From NCBI RefSeq assembly GCF_021556485.1, contig NZ_JAKGBW010000007.1, forward strand, positions 124,001 to 188,000: a DNA stretch of 64,000 nucleotides. Reading direction: 5' to 3'. This DNA is from Oceanobacillus alkalisoli (GTDB lineage: Bacteria > Bacillota > Bacilli > Bacillales > Amphibacillaceae). Numbering within the stretch: the stretch's first letter is position 1; each line of letters starts with the position of its first letter. This document shows, in pieces, positions 55,755 through 64,000 of the stretch. The notes under the pieces were generated by a model that worked only from the letters and a program-made list of their open reading frames with translations, had not been told where the DNA came from and ran no database searches. The translations under genes were made by a program, and so were the position numbers.

Positions 55755-57515
55755 TTGAGAAACACAAAAATAGTATGTACAATTGGTCCTGCTTCTGAAT
55801 CGGTGGAAACATTAGAGCAATTGATGGATGCAGGGATGAACGTAGCAAGATTAAACTTCTCCCACGGTGACTATGAGGAACATGGTGCCCGTATTAAAAG
55901 CATCCGTGAAGCTGCAGCTAACCGAAATAAAAATGTTGCAATTTTATTAGATACAAAAGGTCCGGAAATCCGTACAAACCAATTCAAAGATGGAAAAGCT
56001 GATATCCAAGCCGGCAGTACCGTTTATATCGCAATGGATGAGGTTGAAGGAAATGCAGAGCGATTTTCTGTTTCCTATCCTGGATTGATCAATGACGTTG
56101 CGGTTGGTTCGAAAATTTTACTTGATGATGGATTAATCGAACTTGAAGTTGTTTCAATCGATAAAGAAAACAATGAAATTGCAACAAGAGCTTTGAACTC
56201 TGGAGAAATTAAAAATAAAAAAGGTGTAAACGTACCAAACGTATCGTTGAACCTTCCGGGCATGACGGAAAAAGATAAAGAAGATATTATTTTCGGTATT
56301 AAAAATAATGTTGATTTCATTGCACCATCTTTTATCCGTCGTGCATCTGATGTACTTGAAATTCGTCAAGTACTGGAAGAACATCTTGGCAACCGCATTA
56401 ACATCATTCCTAAGATTGAAAACCAGGAAGGTGTAGACCGTATTGATGAGATATTAGAAGTAAGTGACGGTCTTATGGTTGCTCGTGGGGATCTTGGTGT
56501 GGAAATACCAGCTGAAGATGTGCCACTTGTACAGAAGGAACTAATCAAGAAATGTAACCTTGCTGGTAAACCGGTCATTACAGCTACACAGATGCTTGAT
56601 TCGATGCAGCGTAACCCGCGCCCTACACGTGCAGAAGCTTCCGACGTGGCGAATGCGATTTTTGACGGAACTGATGCCATCATGTTATCTGGTGAAACAG
56701 CAGCAGGTATGTATCCTGTTGAATCGGTACAGACAATGAATAACATTGCTTTAAAAACAGAATCTGCACTTCAGCATAAAAATATTTTAAGCGAGCGCTC
56801 CAAGCTTGTTGAAATGACGATTACAGAGGCTATTAGTCAATCCGTAACGCATACGGCGATGAACTTGGATGTTCAAACCATAATTACTCCAACAGAAAGC
56901 GGGCATACAGCACGAATGATTTCTAAATATCGTCCAAAACAGACGATTTTAGCTGTTACGTTCAATGAACGGGTAAACCGTCAACTCGCTCTTGTTTGGG
57001 GAGTCTACCCAGTTCTTGGTGAAAAGACAAGCACTACCGACGAAATGCTAGATGTGGCAATTGAGCGTGCATTATCATCCGGTATTTGCAGTCATGGTAA
57101 TCGTGTAATTATTACAGCAGGTGTTCCGGTTGGTGAAAGTGGAACAACGAACTTATTAAAGGTCCATATTATTGGTGATGTTCTTGCAAAAGGTCAGGGA
57201 ATCGGCCGCCAGAGTGCTTATGGTAAAGCAGTAATTGCCCGTAACAATGAAGAGGCTATCCAAAAAGTTTCTTCCGGTGATATTCTTGTTACCCATGGAA
57301 CAGACCGTGATATGATGCCAGCAATTGAAAAAGCAGCAGGACTTATCACTGTAGAAGGCGGATTAACTTCCCATGCGGCAGTAGTCGGCTTAAGCTTAGG
57401 AATTCCTGTTATCGTTGGAGTGGAGAATGCTTTAGAACTGTTGAAAGATGGTCAAGATATAACAATCGACGGTACAAAAGGCGATATTTACGATGGCCAC
57501 GCAAGCGTATTGTAA
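55755..57515 (+). CDS. pyk: Pyruvate kinase with C-terminal PEP-utiliser domain
   Basis: Makes pyruvate and ATP from PEP. It has 586 residues from TTG 55755 ([15 protein letters not shown]), with AAGGAGG upstream; a frame from 55644 overlaps pfkA and is rejected. DTKGPEIRT near 70, KIENQEGV near 220, and [17 protein letters not shown] near 244 are catalytic. The extra C-terminal domain (about 475-586, with [12 protein letters not shown]) is typical of Bacillus enzymes. A terminator follows at 57529. Confidence 0.98.
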   Translation: MRNTKIVCTIGPASESVETLEQLMDAGMNVARLNFSHGDYEEHGARIKSIREAAANRNKNVAILLDTKGPEIRTNQFKDGKADIQAGSTVYIAMDEVEGNAERFSVSYPGLINDVAVGSKILLDDGLIELEVVSIDKENNEIATRALNSGEIKNKKGVNVPNVSLNLPGMTEKDKEDIIFGIKNNVDFIAPSFIRRASDVLEIRQVLEEHLGNRINIIPKIENQEGVDRIDEILEVSDGLMVARGDLGVEIPAEDVPLVQKELIKKCNLAGKPVITATQMLDSMQRNPRPTRAEASDVANAIFDGTDAIMLSGETAAGMYPVESVQTMNNIALKTESALQHKNILSERSKLVEMTITEAISQSVTHTAMNLDVQTIITPTESGHTARMISKYRPKQTILAVTFNERVNRQLALVWGVYPVLGEKTSTTDEMLDVAIERALSSGICSHGNRVIITAGVPVGESGTTNLLKVHIIGDVLAKGQGIGRQSAYGKAVIARNNEEAIQKVSSGDILVTHGTDRDMMPAIEKAAGLITVEGGLTSHAAVVGLSLGIPVIVGVENALELLKDGQDITIDGTKGDIYDGHASVL

Positions 57516-57528
57516 TTTTTATTAAAGT

Positions 57529-57574
57529 AATAAGCAATGCTTTTCCTTTGGGGAAAGGCATTGCTTATTCTTCT
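57529..57574 (+). terminator. Terminator after pfkA-pyk
   Basis: AATAAGCAATGC (57529-57540) pairs with GCATTGCTTATT (57558-57569), with inner TTTCC/GGAAA pairing, then CTTCT. Confidence 0.85.
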
Positions 57575-57610
57575 ATACCCAACAATCACTTAAAAAATTA
57601 AGTGAAATAC

Positions 57611-58109
57611 TTTCATTCAGCGTAAGTGTCCGAAACTTTCTACTGGAGGTCCGCAGTCCAGACACCTCTCGCGCCTGCTGAGCGACCGTCAAGCCTCCTC
57701 GCGCTGAGCACTAAGGGGTCTCGCCAGGCTTACTTCCGAACAGGAAGTTCTAATGCCGTTGTTGGTCACAGGACGTGACCGTTCTTAGCCGGCCTTCAGT
57801 AGGAGTCTCGAGGTGTCTGGACTGCTACCAGGAAAGGTCGAATTTAGATCACTGTTTATTATTCCAAAGATATAATTTTTATCGTGATATAGCACTGGAA
57901 TATATGCGATTAATAATAATCATCTTTACCAGTTCAGTTGCCCGGGGGACGGTGACTCCTGCGGGAATAGCACGAGTCTGGAAACCCCGCAGGGCGGCGG
58001 CCCGAGGAGCTCTAGCAGTGCCTAAGGATGCGCATCCGTCCCCCGGGCAACTGAACGGCGATTAGAGAGCAAACTATGAGAACGTGCAAAACCCTTGCGC
58101 TGAATGAAA
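57611..58109. repeat. Composite inverted-end element C2 (499 bp)
   Basis: Same ends as C1: TTTCATTCAGCGTAAGTG at the left and a slightly changed CCCTTGCGCTGAATGAAA at the right. The left half has a CAGTCCAGACACCTC hairpin with GAGGTGTCTGGACTG. The right half has a stem of about 20 bp from CAGTTCAGTTGCCCGGGGGA with its complement. It contains about 100 bp absent from C1. Frames across it are chance. It fills the gap 57516-58212 together with the pyk terminator and the fxsA upstream region. Confidence 0.88.
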
Positions 58110-58212
58110 GTAATAGTATTTTTGTAAAAGTTTTGTGTGGTTTGGTCAGCTGGTTTGGGCTATGAAAATTGGATGTTATGCTATCAAGTTAGAATGAAAG
58201 GTTGTGAAGAAG

Positions 58213-58602
58213 ATGCGGATGTTTTTAATTGGCTTACTCATATTCAGCTTGCTCGAAATCGGATTACTCGTTTGGGCAGGCAGTCATATAGGGGTCTGGT
58301 GGGTATTATTTCTAATCGTATTCACCGCTTTTCTTGGTTTGATTTTTGGCAGAATTCAAGGATTTGGAACATGGAATCGAGTGCTTCGATCCATGGAGAG
58401 ACAGGAAGTGCCGACTGCTGAAGTGACAGATGGTCTCTGCATTCTTATTGGAGCCTTTTTGCTCATTACGCCGGGTTTTATTTCCGATTGTATAGGATTG
58501 ATTTTACTTCTGCCATTCACTAGGAATTTACTGAAGCGTTATATTGCAAGACTCCTTCATAGGTTTGTGCAAAAAGGTACAATCATTTACCGCCGTTTTT
58601 AA
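58213..58602 (+). CDS. fxsA: FxsA-family membrane protein
   Basis: A 129-residue protein with three hydrophobic segments (about 2-20, 24-45 and 72-93), opening MRMFLIGLLIFSLLEIGLLV, the FxsA family pattern, and with GFISDCIGLILLLPFTR near 90. In E. coli, FxsA overproduction suppresses F exclusion of phage T7; the role in Bacillus is unknown. ATG 58213 fits the AAAGG site better than the GTG at 58204. It overlaps the convergent ytvI by 4 bases. Confidence 0.85.
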   Translation: MRMFLIGLLIFSLLEIGLLVWAGSHIGVWWVLFLIVFTAFLGLIFGRIQGFGTWNRVLRSMERQEVPTAEVTDGLCILIGAFLLITPGFISDCIGLILLLPFTRNLLKRYIARLLHRFVQKGTIIYRRF

Positions 58603-59711
58603 ATATCTCCATTGACATAGTTGATCAACCAGCGGAAAAAACCGGAATCGTACATTCCCTTAAATAATACAATAAATATTGGTGCGAGAATTAATCCAGT
58701 GATTCCAAATACTTTGAGTCCGATAAAGGCAGCCATCAGCCAGACGAGCGGATGAATGGCTAGATTCATGGAGTATATTTTCGGTTCGATTAATTGTCTT
58801 ACTATGATTACAATGCCGTACATTACAGCAAGTCCAATCGTCAGGCTATAATTTTCCGATAAAAAGGAATAGCCAATCCATGGGATGAATAATAGGCCTG
58901 TTCCGACAAAAGGGATTAACTCGACAATTATCATAAGTAATGCAATCGTTAAAGCATGTTCGACCCCAATTAATAATAATCCGAAGAATATAATATGAAA
59001 GGAAATCGTAACTAGAATAATTTGTGCTTTCACATATCCGAATGTTGATCGCTTTACGTAATAGGTAAGATGTTGCAAGCCTTTATTCCATCTAGTTGGA
59101 AAGCGTTCTGCAACAAATGTTTTCACACGAGGAAAATCAGCCGATAATAGAAAACTTGCAAACAAAATGAAGAAGGTAACGGTAAGTGCTTCCGGGATCA
59201 CAGCAAGATTACGCGGCAGTGCCAATAATAGCTGTTGAAAAAAAGCGCCAACCAGACTGCCGATATCCTGAAATAAATTGCTGAAATACTCTTGAATGAA
59301 AAGTTGATCACTTGGTGATAGCTCATTGAAGAATCGAAAAATCTGTTCATAAAGCGGCACAATATTTGATTGGAAGTAATATTCCACGATTGCACCAAAA
59401 TGTTGGAACTGTCCCGGCAAAATGTCTGCAAGGTAGGTAACACCTTCATAAATCTCTGTCACGACAAGAAATAGTATGCCAACCATCAAGAACAATAAAA
59501 TTAAAAGAATAACAATACTAGCAAAAGGGCGAGGGAATTTAGCTTTTTCTTGCAGGAATTTTACCCCAGGTTCCATGAACGATGTTAATAAAAAAACACA
59601 TATGGCCGGGATCATAATGGAAAATGTATAACGGATAACGAAATAGCTGCCGATACAAACTAGTAAAATGATGCAGCTTTTTAATATTTTTGATAAAATT
59701 GACTTGTCCAT
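58599..59711 (-). CDS. ytvI: Sporulation integral membrane protein YtvI (AI-2E transporter family)
   Basis: A 370-residue membrane protein with about eight hydrophobic segments. Family motif regions are ICVFLLTSFMEPGVKFLQEK near 40, FGYVKAQIILVTISF near 215 and ELIPFVGTGLLFIPW near 260. The start is ATG 59711 with GGGGGA upstream; the frame extends to 59756. The superfamily includes AI-2 exporters and Na/H antiporters; YtvI is found in spore formers and its transport role is unproven. Confidence 0.9.
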   Translation of the reverse strand: MDKSILSKILKSCIILLVCIGSYFVIRYTFSIMIPAICVFLLTSFMEPGVKFLQEKAKFPRPFASIVILLILLFLMVGILFLVVTEIYEGVTYLADILPGQFQHFGAIVEYYFQSNIVPLYEQIFRFFNELSPSDQLFIQEYFSNLFQDIGSLVGAFFQQLLLALPRNLAVIPEALTVTFFILFASFLLSADFPRVKTFVAERFPTRWNKGLQHLTYYVKRSTFGYVKAQIILVTISFHIIFFGLLLIGVEHALTIALLMIIVELIPFVGTGLLFIPWIGYSFLSENYSLTIGLAVMYGIVIIVRQLIEPKIYSMNLAIHPLVWLMAAFIGLKVFGITGLILAPIFIVLFKGMYDSGFFRWLINYVNGDI

Positions 59712-60011
59712 AGAAATCCCCCAAATAATTCTATCTTTAAGAGGTTGTTTCACCACATGTTATTAAGATACATATGCGAGCAGGTGAAAAATAAGACTGC
59801 AATACAAGGAATTTAGCGGTCTTTTATAGTATTTAAGCACTTTCAATTCACTTTAACCCGCAATTACTATATAATTAAATTTGGGGAAGACAATATTATA
59901 TCAAAACAGCACTAGATAGATTTTGAAAATTGACTAACTATGCAAAAGAAAGCCGTTACATATAATATTGTCATTGAGTGAATGAACATATAGAAAAGGA
60001 GAGGTTTAAGT

Positions 60012-61130
60012 ATGACAACTACAAAGGGGTTAGAAGGTATAGTAGCAGCCGAATCATCGATTAGCTCAATTATTGATGACCAACTTACTTATGTTGGGAT
60101 TCCAATTGATGACTTAGCAGAAAATGCAAGCTTTGAAGAAGTAGTCTATCTGCTTTGGCATTTAAAACTGCCGAATAAGACAGAATTAGAAGAATTACGT
60201 AAAGAGCTAGTCGAACATATGAAAGTTCCAGAAGGCTTGATTAATCATTTTAAATCTTATGACTTGAAAGCTGTTCATCCAATGGCAGCACTTCGTACGG
60301 CAATATCTTACATGGGGCTCAGCGATCCGGATGCAGACCAAGTCGACGCAAAAACAAATATGAAGAAAGCAATTCGTATTCAAGGGAACATGGGCGCAAT
60401 TGTGACAGCGTTCGCAAGACTTCGTAATGGAAAAGAACCTGTACAGCCAATACCAGAATATACATTTGCTGAGAACTTTATTTACATGTTAAATGACAGA
60501 GATCCGAAAGATATTGAAGTAGAGGCAATTGATAAAGCGCTTGTCCTTCATGCTGATCACGAGCTTAATGCTTCAACATTTACAGCTCGCGTTTGTGTCG
60601 CTACATTATCCGACATGTATTCCGGTATCACTGCAGCGATTGGGGCACTGAAAGGACCACTTCACGGTGGTGCGAACGAGGCAGTAATGAAAATGCTGAG
60701 TGAGATCGGTGAAGTAGACAATGCACTCCCATATATCAAAGAAAAACTAGCGAATAAAGAAAAAATTATGGGTATGGGCCACCGTGTATATCGTAACGGG
60801 GATCCGCGTGCAAAGCATTTGAAAGAAATGTCCAAACAACTGACTAATTTAATCGGTGAAGAGAAATGGTATGAAATGAGTATTAAAATTGAAGATTACA
60901 TCAAAGAGGAAAAAGAGTTGCCTGCGAACGTTGACTTCTACAGTGCATCCGTTTACCATAGTTTAGGAATTGACCATGATCTATTCACTCCGATATTCGC
61001 AGTCAGCCGTACATCTGGATGGCTTGCACATATTCTGGAACAATATGAAAATAATCGCCTGATTCGTCCGCGTGCAGATTACGTTGGACCGAAGCATGCA
61101 AGGTTTATTCCACTTGAAAATCGTGAGTAA
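60012..61130 (+). CDS. citZ: Citrate synthase
   Basis: Condenses acetyl-CoA and oxaloacetate at the TCA entry. The 372-residue short-form enzyme has LEGIVAAESSIS near 7, the catalytic His in LVLHADHELNASTF near 180, GPLHGGANEAVMKM near 216, MGMGHRVYRNGDPRA near 254 and Asp in the DFYSASVYHSLGI region near 307. AAAGGAGAGG precedes ATG 60012. The roughly 300-base upstream gap (59712-60011) holds a TATAAT and no gene; I could not assign a CcpC or CcpA site. icd follows 79 bases downstream. Confidence 0.97.
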   Translation: MTTTKGLEGIVAAESSISSIIDDQLTYVGIPIDDLAENASFEEVVYLLWHLKLPNKTELEELRKELVEHMKVPEGLINHFKSYDLKAVHPMAALRTAISYMGLSDPDADQVDAKTNMKKAIRIQGNMGAIVTAFARLRNGKEPVQPIPEYTFAENFIYMLNDRDPKDIEVEAIDKALVLHADHELNASTFTARVCVATLSDMYSGITAAIGALKGPLHGGANEAVMKMLSEIGEVDNALPYIKEKLANKEKIMGMGHRVYRNGDPRAKHLKEMSKQLTNLIGEEKWYEMSIKIEDYIKEEKELPANVDFYSASVYHSLGIDHDLFTPIFAVSRTSGWLAHILEQYENNRLIRPRADYVGPKHARFIPLENRE

Positions 61131-61209
61131 TTAAGTTATAGATAGTTAATAGGAATAGCTGGATATCTTTCCGGCTATTCTTGATGAATACATATAGGAG
61201 GTTGTTGTA

Positions 61210-62478
61210 ATGACACAGGGAGAAAAGATTGTAGTAGAAAATGGAGAACTAAAAGTACCAAATAATCCAATTGTACCTTTTATCGAAGGGGATGGAACTG
61301 GTCCGGATATTTGGGCAGCAGCAAGCAGAGTAATTGATGCTTCTGTTGAGAAAGCATATGACGGAGAAAAGAAAATCGATTGGCTCGAAGTATATGCTGG
61401 GGAAAAAGCATATAATAAATTTGGCGAGTGGCTTCCACAGGAGACGCTTGATAAAATTGATGATTACAAAATTGCAATCAAAGGTCCATTAACAACGCCA
61501 ATTGGTGGTGGATTCCGTTCCTTGAACGTAGCATTGCGCCAAGAGCTGGACTTATACACATGCTTGCGCCCGGTTCGTCACTTCAATGGTGTTCCTTCAC
61601 CAGTAAAACGACCTGAAGACGTAGATATGGCTGTTTTCCGTGAGAACACAGAAGATATTTATGCGGGTATCGAGTGGGAAAAAGGCTCTGACGAAGTGAA
61701 AAAAGTAGTTGATTTCTTACAAAATGAAATGGGTGTAAAAAATATCCGTTTCCCAGAAACCTCTGGTATCGGTATCAAGCCAGTTTCTGAAGAAGGAACG
61801 AAGCGTCTCGTTCGCTCGGCAATTGAATATGCAATAACAGAAGGACGCAAGAGTGTTACACTTGTGCACAAAGGAAACATTATGAAGTTTACAGAAGGTG
61901 CATTTAAACAGTGGGGCTATGAAGTAGCTGAAGAGGAATATGGCGACAAAGTATTCACTTGGGATGAATATGACCGTATTGTAGAAAAAGAAGGAAAAGA
62001 TGCTGCAAACAAAGCGCAAGACGAAGCAATTGCTGCCGGCAAGATTCTAGTTAAAGATGCCATTGCCGATATCTTCTTGCAGCAGATCTTAACTCGTCCA
62101 AGAGAGTTTGATGTCGTAGCTACCATGAACTTGAACGGTGACTATATTTCTGACGCACTTGCTGCACAAGTAGGTGGAATCGGAATTGCTCCAGGAGCAA
62201 ACATCAACTATAGCACGGGTCATGCAATCTTTGAAGCAACACACGGTACAGCACCTAAGTATGCTGGCTTAGATAAGGTTAATCCTTCATCTGTCATTCT
62301 ATCAGCAGTTCTCATGTTAGAACATTTAGGCTGGAGAGAAGCAGCAGACTTGATTACAGCTTCCATGGACAAAACAATTGCGTCCAAGGTTGTAACTTAT
62401 GATTTCGCTCGTCTCATGGACGGAGCAACTGAAGTGAAATGTTCCGAGTTCGCAGATGAACTAATCAAAAATCTATAA
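61210..62478 (+). CDS. icd: Isocitrate dehydrogenase (NADP+)
   Basis: Oxidatively decarboxylates isocitrate to 2-oxoglutarate. The 422-residue protein has [13 protein letters not shown] near 23, the substrate serine region [18 protein letters not shown] near 98, [17 protein letters not shown] near 140 and [17 protein letters not shown] near 303. ATAGGAGGT precedes ATG 61210. The order citZ-icd matches citZ-citC in B. subtilis; mdh (citH) does not follow here. Confidence 0.97.
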   Translation: MTQGEKIVVENGELKVPNNPIVPFIEGDGTGPDIWAAASRVIDASVEKAYDGEKKIDWLEVYAGEKAYNKFGEWLPQETLDKIDDYKIAIKGPLTTPIGGGFRSLNVALRQELDLYTCLRPVRHFNGVPSPVKRPEDVDMAVFRENTEDIYAGIEWEKGSDEVKKVVDFLQNEMGVKNIRFPETSGIGIKPVSEEGTKRLVRSAIEYAITEGRKSVTLVHKGNIMKFTEGAFKQWGYEVAEEEYGDKVFTWDEYDRIVEKEGKDAANKAQDEAIAAGKILVKDAIADIFLQQILTRPREFDVVATMNLNGDYISDALAAQVGGIGIAPGANINYSTGHAIFEATHGTAPKYAGLDKVNPSSVILSAVLMLEHLGWREAADLITASMDKTIASKVVTYDFARLMDGATEVKCSEFADELIKNL

Positions 62479-62489
62479 GAACAATTAAT

Positions 62490-62534
62490 CAAACCACCAT
62501 TTTATGTCGTTTTCATAGAATGGTGGTTTTCCAT
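62490..62534 (+). terminator. Terminator after icd
   Basis: AAACCACCATT (62491-62501) pairs with AATGGTGGTTT (62519-62529), then TCC. Confidence 0.8.
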
Positions 62535-62554
62535 TAGAAGAAAAGGTCTTTCCG

Positions 62555-62865
62555 GGATCCGCAGCCCCGATACCTCTCGCTTTCCGTGGGCAATGAAGAA
62601 TTGCAGTTCATTCTTCACTGCTGGTGAAGCACTAAGGGGTCTCACCTAGGCCTGTCCTCCCACAGAATGCTCGAGGTATCGGGACTGCTCCCAGGAGATA
62701 TTCTAGTTAGAACTTCTGTTCATGTTATTTTGTATTGGATTACAAATCTTTATAAAAATAGGTAGCTTTATCTTAGCGGAAGAAATATACGGAGACTCCT
62801 GCTGGAAAGCGGAGACGATGAGACCCCGCGGAAAGCGTAGTGTATTTCTGGAGCGATAGACATCT
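62555..62865. repeat. GC-rich composite hairpin repeat (family D2)
   Basis: Two hairpin halves resemble the C elements. CAGCCCCGATACCTC pairs with GAGGTATCGGGACTG (about 62561-62685), and GAAATATAC pairs with GTGTATTTC (about 62782-62850) around AGACTCCTGC and GAGACCCCGCGGAAAGCG. It lacks the TTTCATTCAGCG ends of C1 and C2. It fills, with MITE copy 4 and the icd terminator, the gap 62479-63121. Confidence 0.65.
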
Positions 62866-62888
62866 TTCATACTAATTTACTGTAAACT

Positions 62889-63006
62889 TAATGAATTTCA
62901 TAATACGTATTTAATGCTTCACCATCACCATATGTAGTTGAGCTGGTTCGTTCCCAACTACATATGGTGATGGAATAGCCGACTTTGGTAATTATGAAAT
63001 TCATTC
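62889..63006 (+). mobile_element. MITE-like element, copy 4 (118 bp)
   Basis: Perfect 14-bp terminal inverted repeats with T and C outer bases, a perfect central stem (CCATCACCATATGTAGTTG with its complement), and exact 4-bp target duplication AACT (62885-62888, 63007-63010). It lies 116 bases before phoP, next to its presumed control region. A stop codon (GAATAG) interrupts the outward frame seen in copies 1 and 3. Confidence 0.93.
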
Positions 63007-63121
63007 AACTATGTTAAGATTTCTTAATAATATGTTATTTGATATACGCCAGAGCGGTTTAAATGATATGATAGAAACGTATAGATAGATTACTAGTTGT
63101 TAAAGGGGACGAGAAATCAAT

Positions 63122-63817
63122 ATGAGTCAAAAAGTTCTTATCGTGGATGATGAAAAGCCTATTGTTACATTATTAAAATATAACTTGGAAAAATCCGGCT
63201 TTGTGACTGACGAAGCCTATGATGGTCTAGAGGCTGTCCGCAAAGCAGAAACGCAAAGATTTGATTTAATTGTACTTGATTTAATGCTCCCAGGAATGGA
63301 CGGTATCGAAGTCTGTAAACAATTACGAAATAATAAAATTGATACACCAATTCTTATGCTGACGGCAAAGGATGAAGAATTTGATAAAGTTCTTGGACTA
63401 GAACTTGGAGCGGACGATTATTTAACAAAACCGTTTAGCCCGAAAGAAGTCATTGCAAGAATCAAAGCTATTTTACGGCGAGCAACGAAAACGAACCAAA
63501 ATCATTTCAGTTCCATCGCCATCGGCAATTTGGTTATTTATCCGGAAAGATATGAAGCAGAACTAAATGATAAAACAATAACGTTTACGAGAAAAGAGTT
63601 TGAATTACTTTATTACCTTGCTAAAAACAAAGACAAAGTGATTTCACGTGATCAGCTGCTCAGTGGGGTGTGGGACTATGATTTTGTAGGGGATACACGG
63701 ATTGTTGATGTGCATATTAGTCATTTACGAGATAAAATTGAACCTGATACGAAGAAACCAATTTATATCAAAACGATTCGGGGATTAGGTTATAAAATGG
63801 AGGAGCCCGCTAAATGA
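63122..63817 (+). CDS. phoP: Response regulator PhoP (OmpR family)
   Basis: A 231-residue two-component regulator controlling the phosphate-starvation response. The receiver domain has acidic residues D9/D10, phosphoacceptor Asp53 in LIVLDLMLPGMDG, T81 and K103 in DYLTKPF. The C-terminal winged helix (about 130-228) contains FTRKEFELLYYLAKN and RIVDVHISHLRDKIE. Position after citZ-icd matches phoP in B. subtilis. Upstream TTAAGA and TTAATA near 63014-63031 could be PhoP half-sites. The stop overlaps the phoR start (ATGA). Confidence 0.92.
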   Translation: MSQKVLIVDDEKPIVTLLKYNLEKSGFVTDEAYDGLEAVRKAETQRFDLIVLDLMLPGMDGIEVCKQLRNNKIDTPILMLTAKDEEFDKVLGLELGADDYLTKPFSPKEVIARIKAILRRATKTNQNHFSSIAIGNLVIYPERYEAELNDKTITFTRKEFELLYYLAKNKDKVISRDQLLSGVWDYDFVGDTRIVDVHISHLRDKIEPDTKKPIYIKTIRGLGYKMEEPAK

Positions 63818-64000
63818 GTGGGCCTTTTTCTAAAGTATTACTCTCCTACATGGTTGGTTTATTTATTATCGTACTTATTGCTGGGTTGATTATTTCTACT
63901 CTTGTCGAAAATATAATTTTTTTGATTGCTGTACTTGTCATTGTCTTTGTTTCTATCAGTGTTCTTTTTATTCGAATTTATAATGATTATATTTTACCGA
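63814..64000 (+). CDS. phoR: Sensor histidine kinase PhoR, N-terminal fragment (cut by window end)
   Basis: ATG 63814 overlaps the phoP stop by 4 bases. The 62 codons present read MSGPFSKVLLSYMVGLFIIV followed by a second hydrophobic helix (IIFLIAVLVIVFVSISVLFI). That is the start of a membrane sensor kinase. The family assignment rests on coupling to phoP; the kinase domains are beyond the window. Confidence 0.85.
   Translation, partial: MSGPFSKVLLSYMVGLFIIVLIAGLIISTLVENIIFLIAVLVIVFVSISVLFIRIYNDYILP

Noticed and set aside
57775-58065. ORF across element C2
   Set aside because: Its sequence is the translated GC-rich hairpin repeat; the related element C1 does not keep the frame.
58137-58421. 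A 94-codon ORF overlapping fxsA in another frame
   Set aside because: fxsA matches a known membrane family and has a supported start; the other frame does not.
59712-60011. CcpC or CcpA sites upstream of citZ
   Set aside because: A/T-rich dyads are present but none matches a consensus well enough to report.

Overview
This window is low-GC Gram-positive chromosome from an endospore-forming member of the Bacillaceae, possibly near Oceanobacillus/Virgibacillus (the genus is a guess). Spore genes (alpha/beta SASP, gerW, ytrH, ytrI, ytvI), AGGAGG-type ribosome sites, frequent GTG/TTG starts and a gene order close to the Bacillus subtilis ytr-yts-ytv-cit region support this. I see no rRNA or tRNA genes, CRISPR arrays or complete insertion sequences.

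Region 1 (1-15.2 kb) is an expanded myo-inositol catabolic locus. It holds iolE (cut by the window edge), four Gfo/Idh/MocA oxidoreductases, a tagatose-epimerase-like TIM barrel, iolI, iolB, iolC, iolJ, iolA and iolD. A LacI-type regulator and a second class II aldolase follow. Two identical 14-bp palindromes lie just downstream of two predicted promoters (before 3749 and 6947) and are probably the LacI regulator's operators. Together the enzymes convert inositol isomers, through dehydrogenation, dehydration, ring opening, isomerisation, phosphorylation and aldol cleavage, to DHAP and malonic semialdehyde, then acetyl-CoA.

Region 2 (15.3-21.2 kb) is accessory. It has a MaoC-type hydratase pseudogene split by a 118-bp mobile repeat, a BstA/DinB protein, a PlsY-like acyltransferase, a GNAT-aminotransferase fusion and an LtaS-type membrane phosphotransferase. 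The last two genes are 1 bp apart and may form an undescribed envelope-modification unit.

Region 3 (21.2-64 kb) is conserved core. It runs from rpsD with its autoregulatory leader through dgcP, msrC, refZ, ezrA, iscS-thiI, ssp, nadK, ytfI-gerW, tpx, ytxK-ackA, usp, ald, an Xaa-Pro peptidase, pspA, ytkL and a prepilin peptidase. It continues with ytoI, ytpI, nrnA, ytrI-ytrH, dnaE, NADP-malic enzyme, a GntR regulator, accD-accA, pfkA-pyk, fxsA, ytvI, citZ, icd and phoP-phoR (cut by the window end). This links lower glycolysis, malate/pyruvate, acetate, malonyl-CoA and the first TCA steps.

The most unusual content is in the gaps. Four copies of a 115-118 bp MITE-like element have perfect 14-bp inverted ends and 4-bp target duplications. 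A modular hairpin-rich repeat of 210-310 bp occurs three times plus one remnant. Two 400-500 bp composite elements have inverted ends, and two further hairpin repeats are single in this window. At least one gene, perhaps two, is broken by these elements, and one gene takes its stop codon from a repeat.
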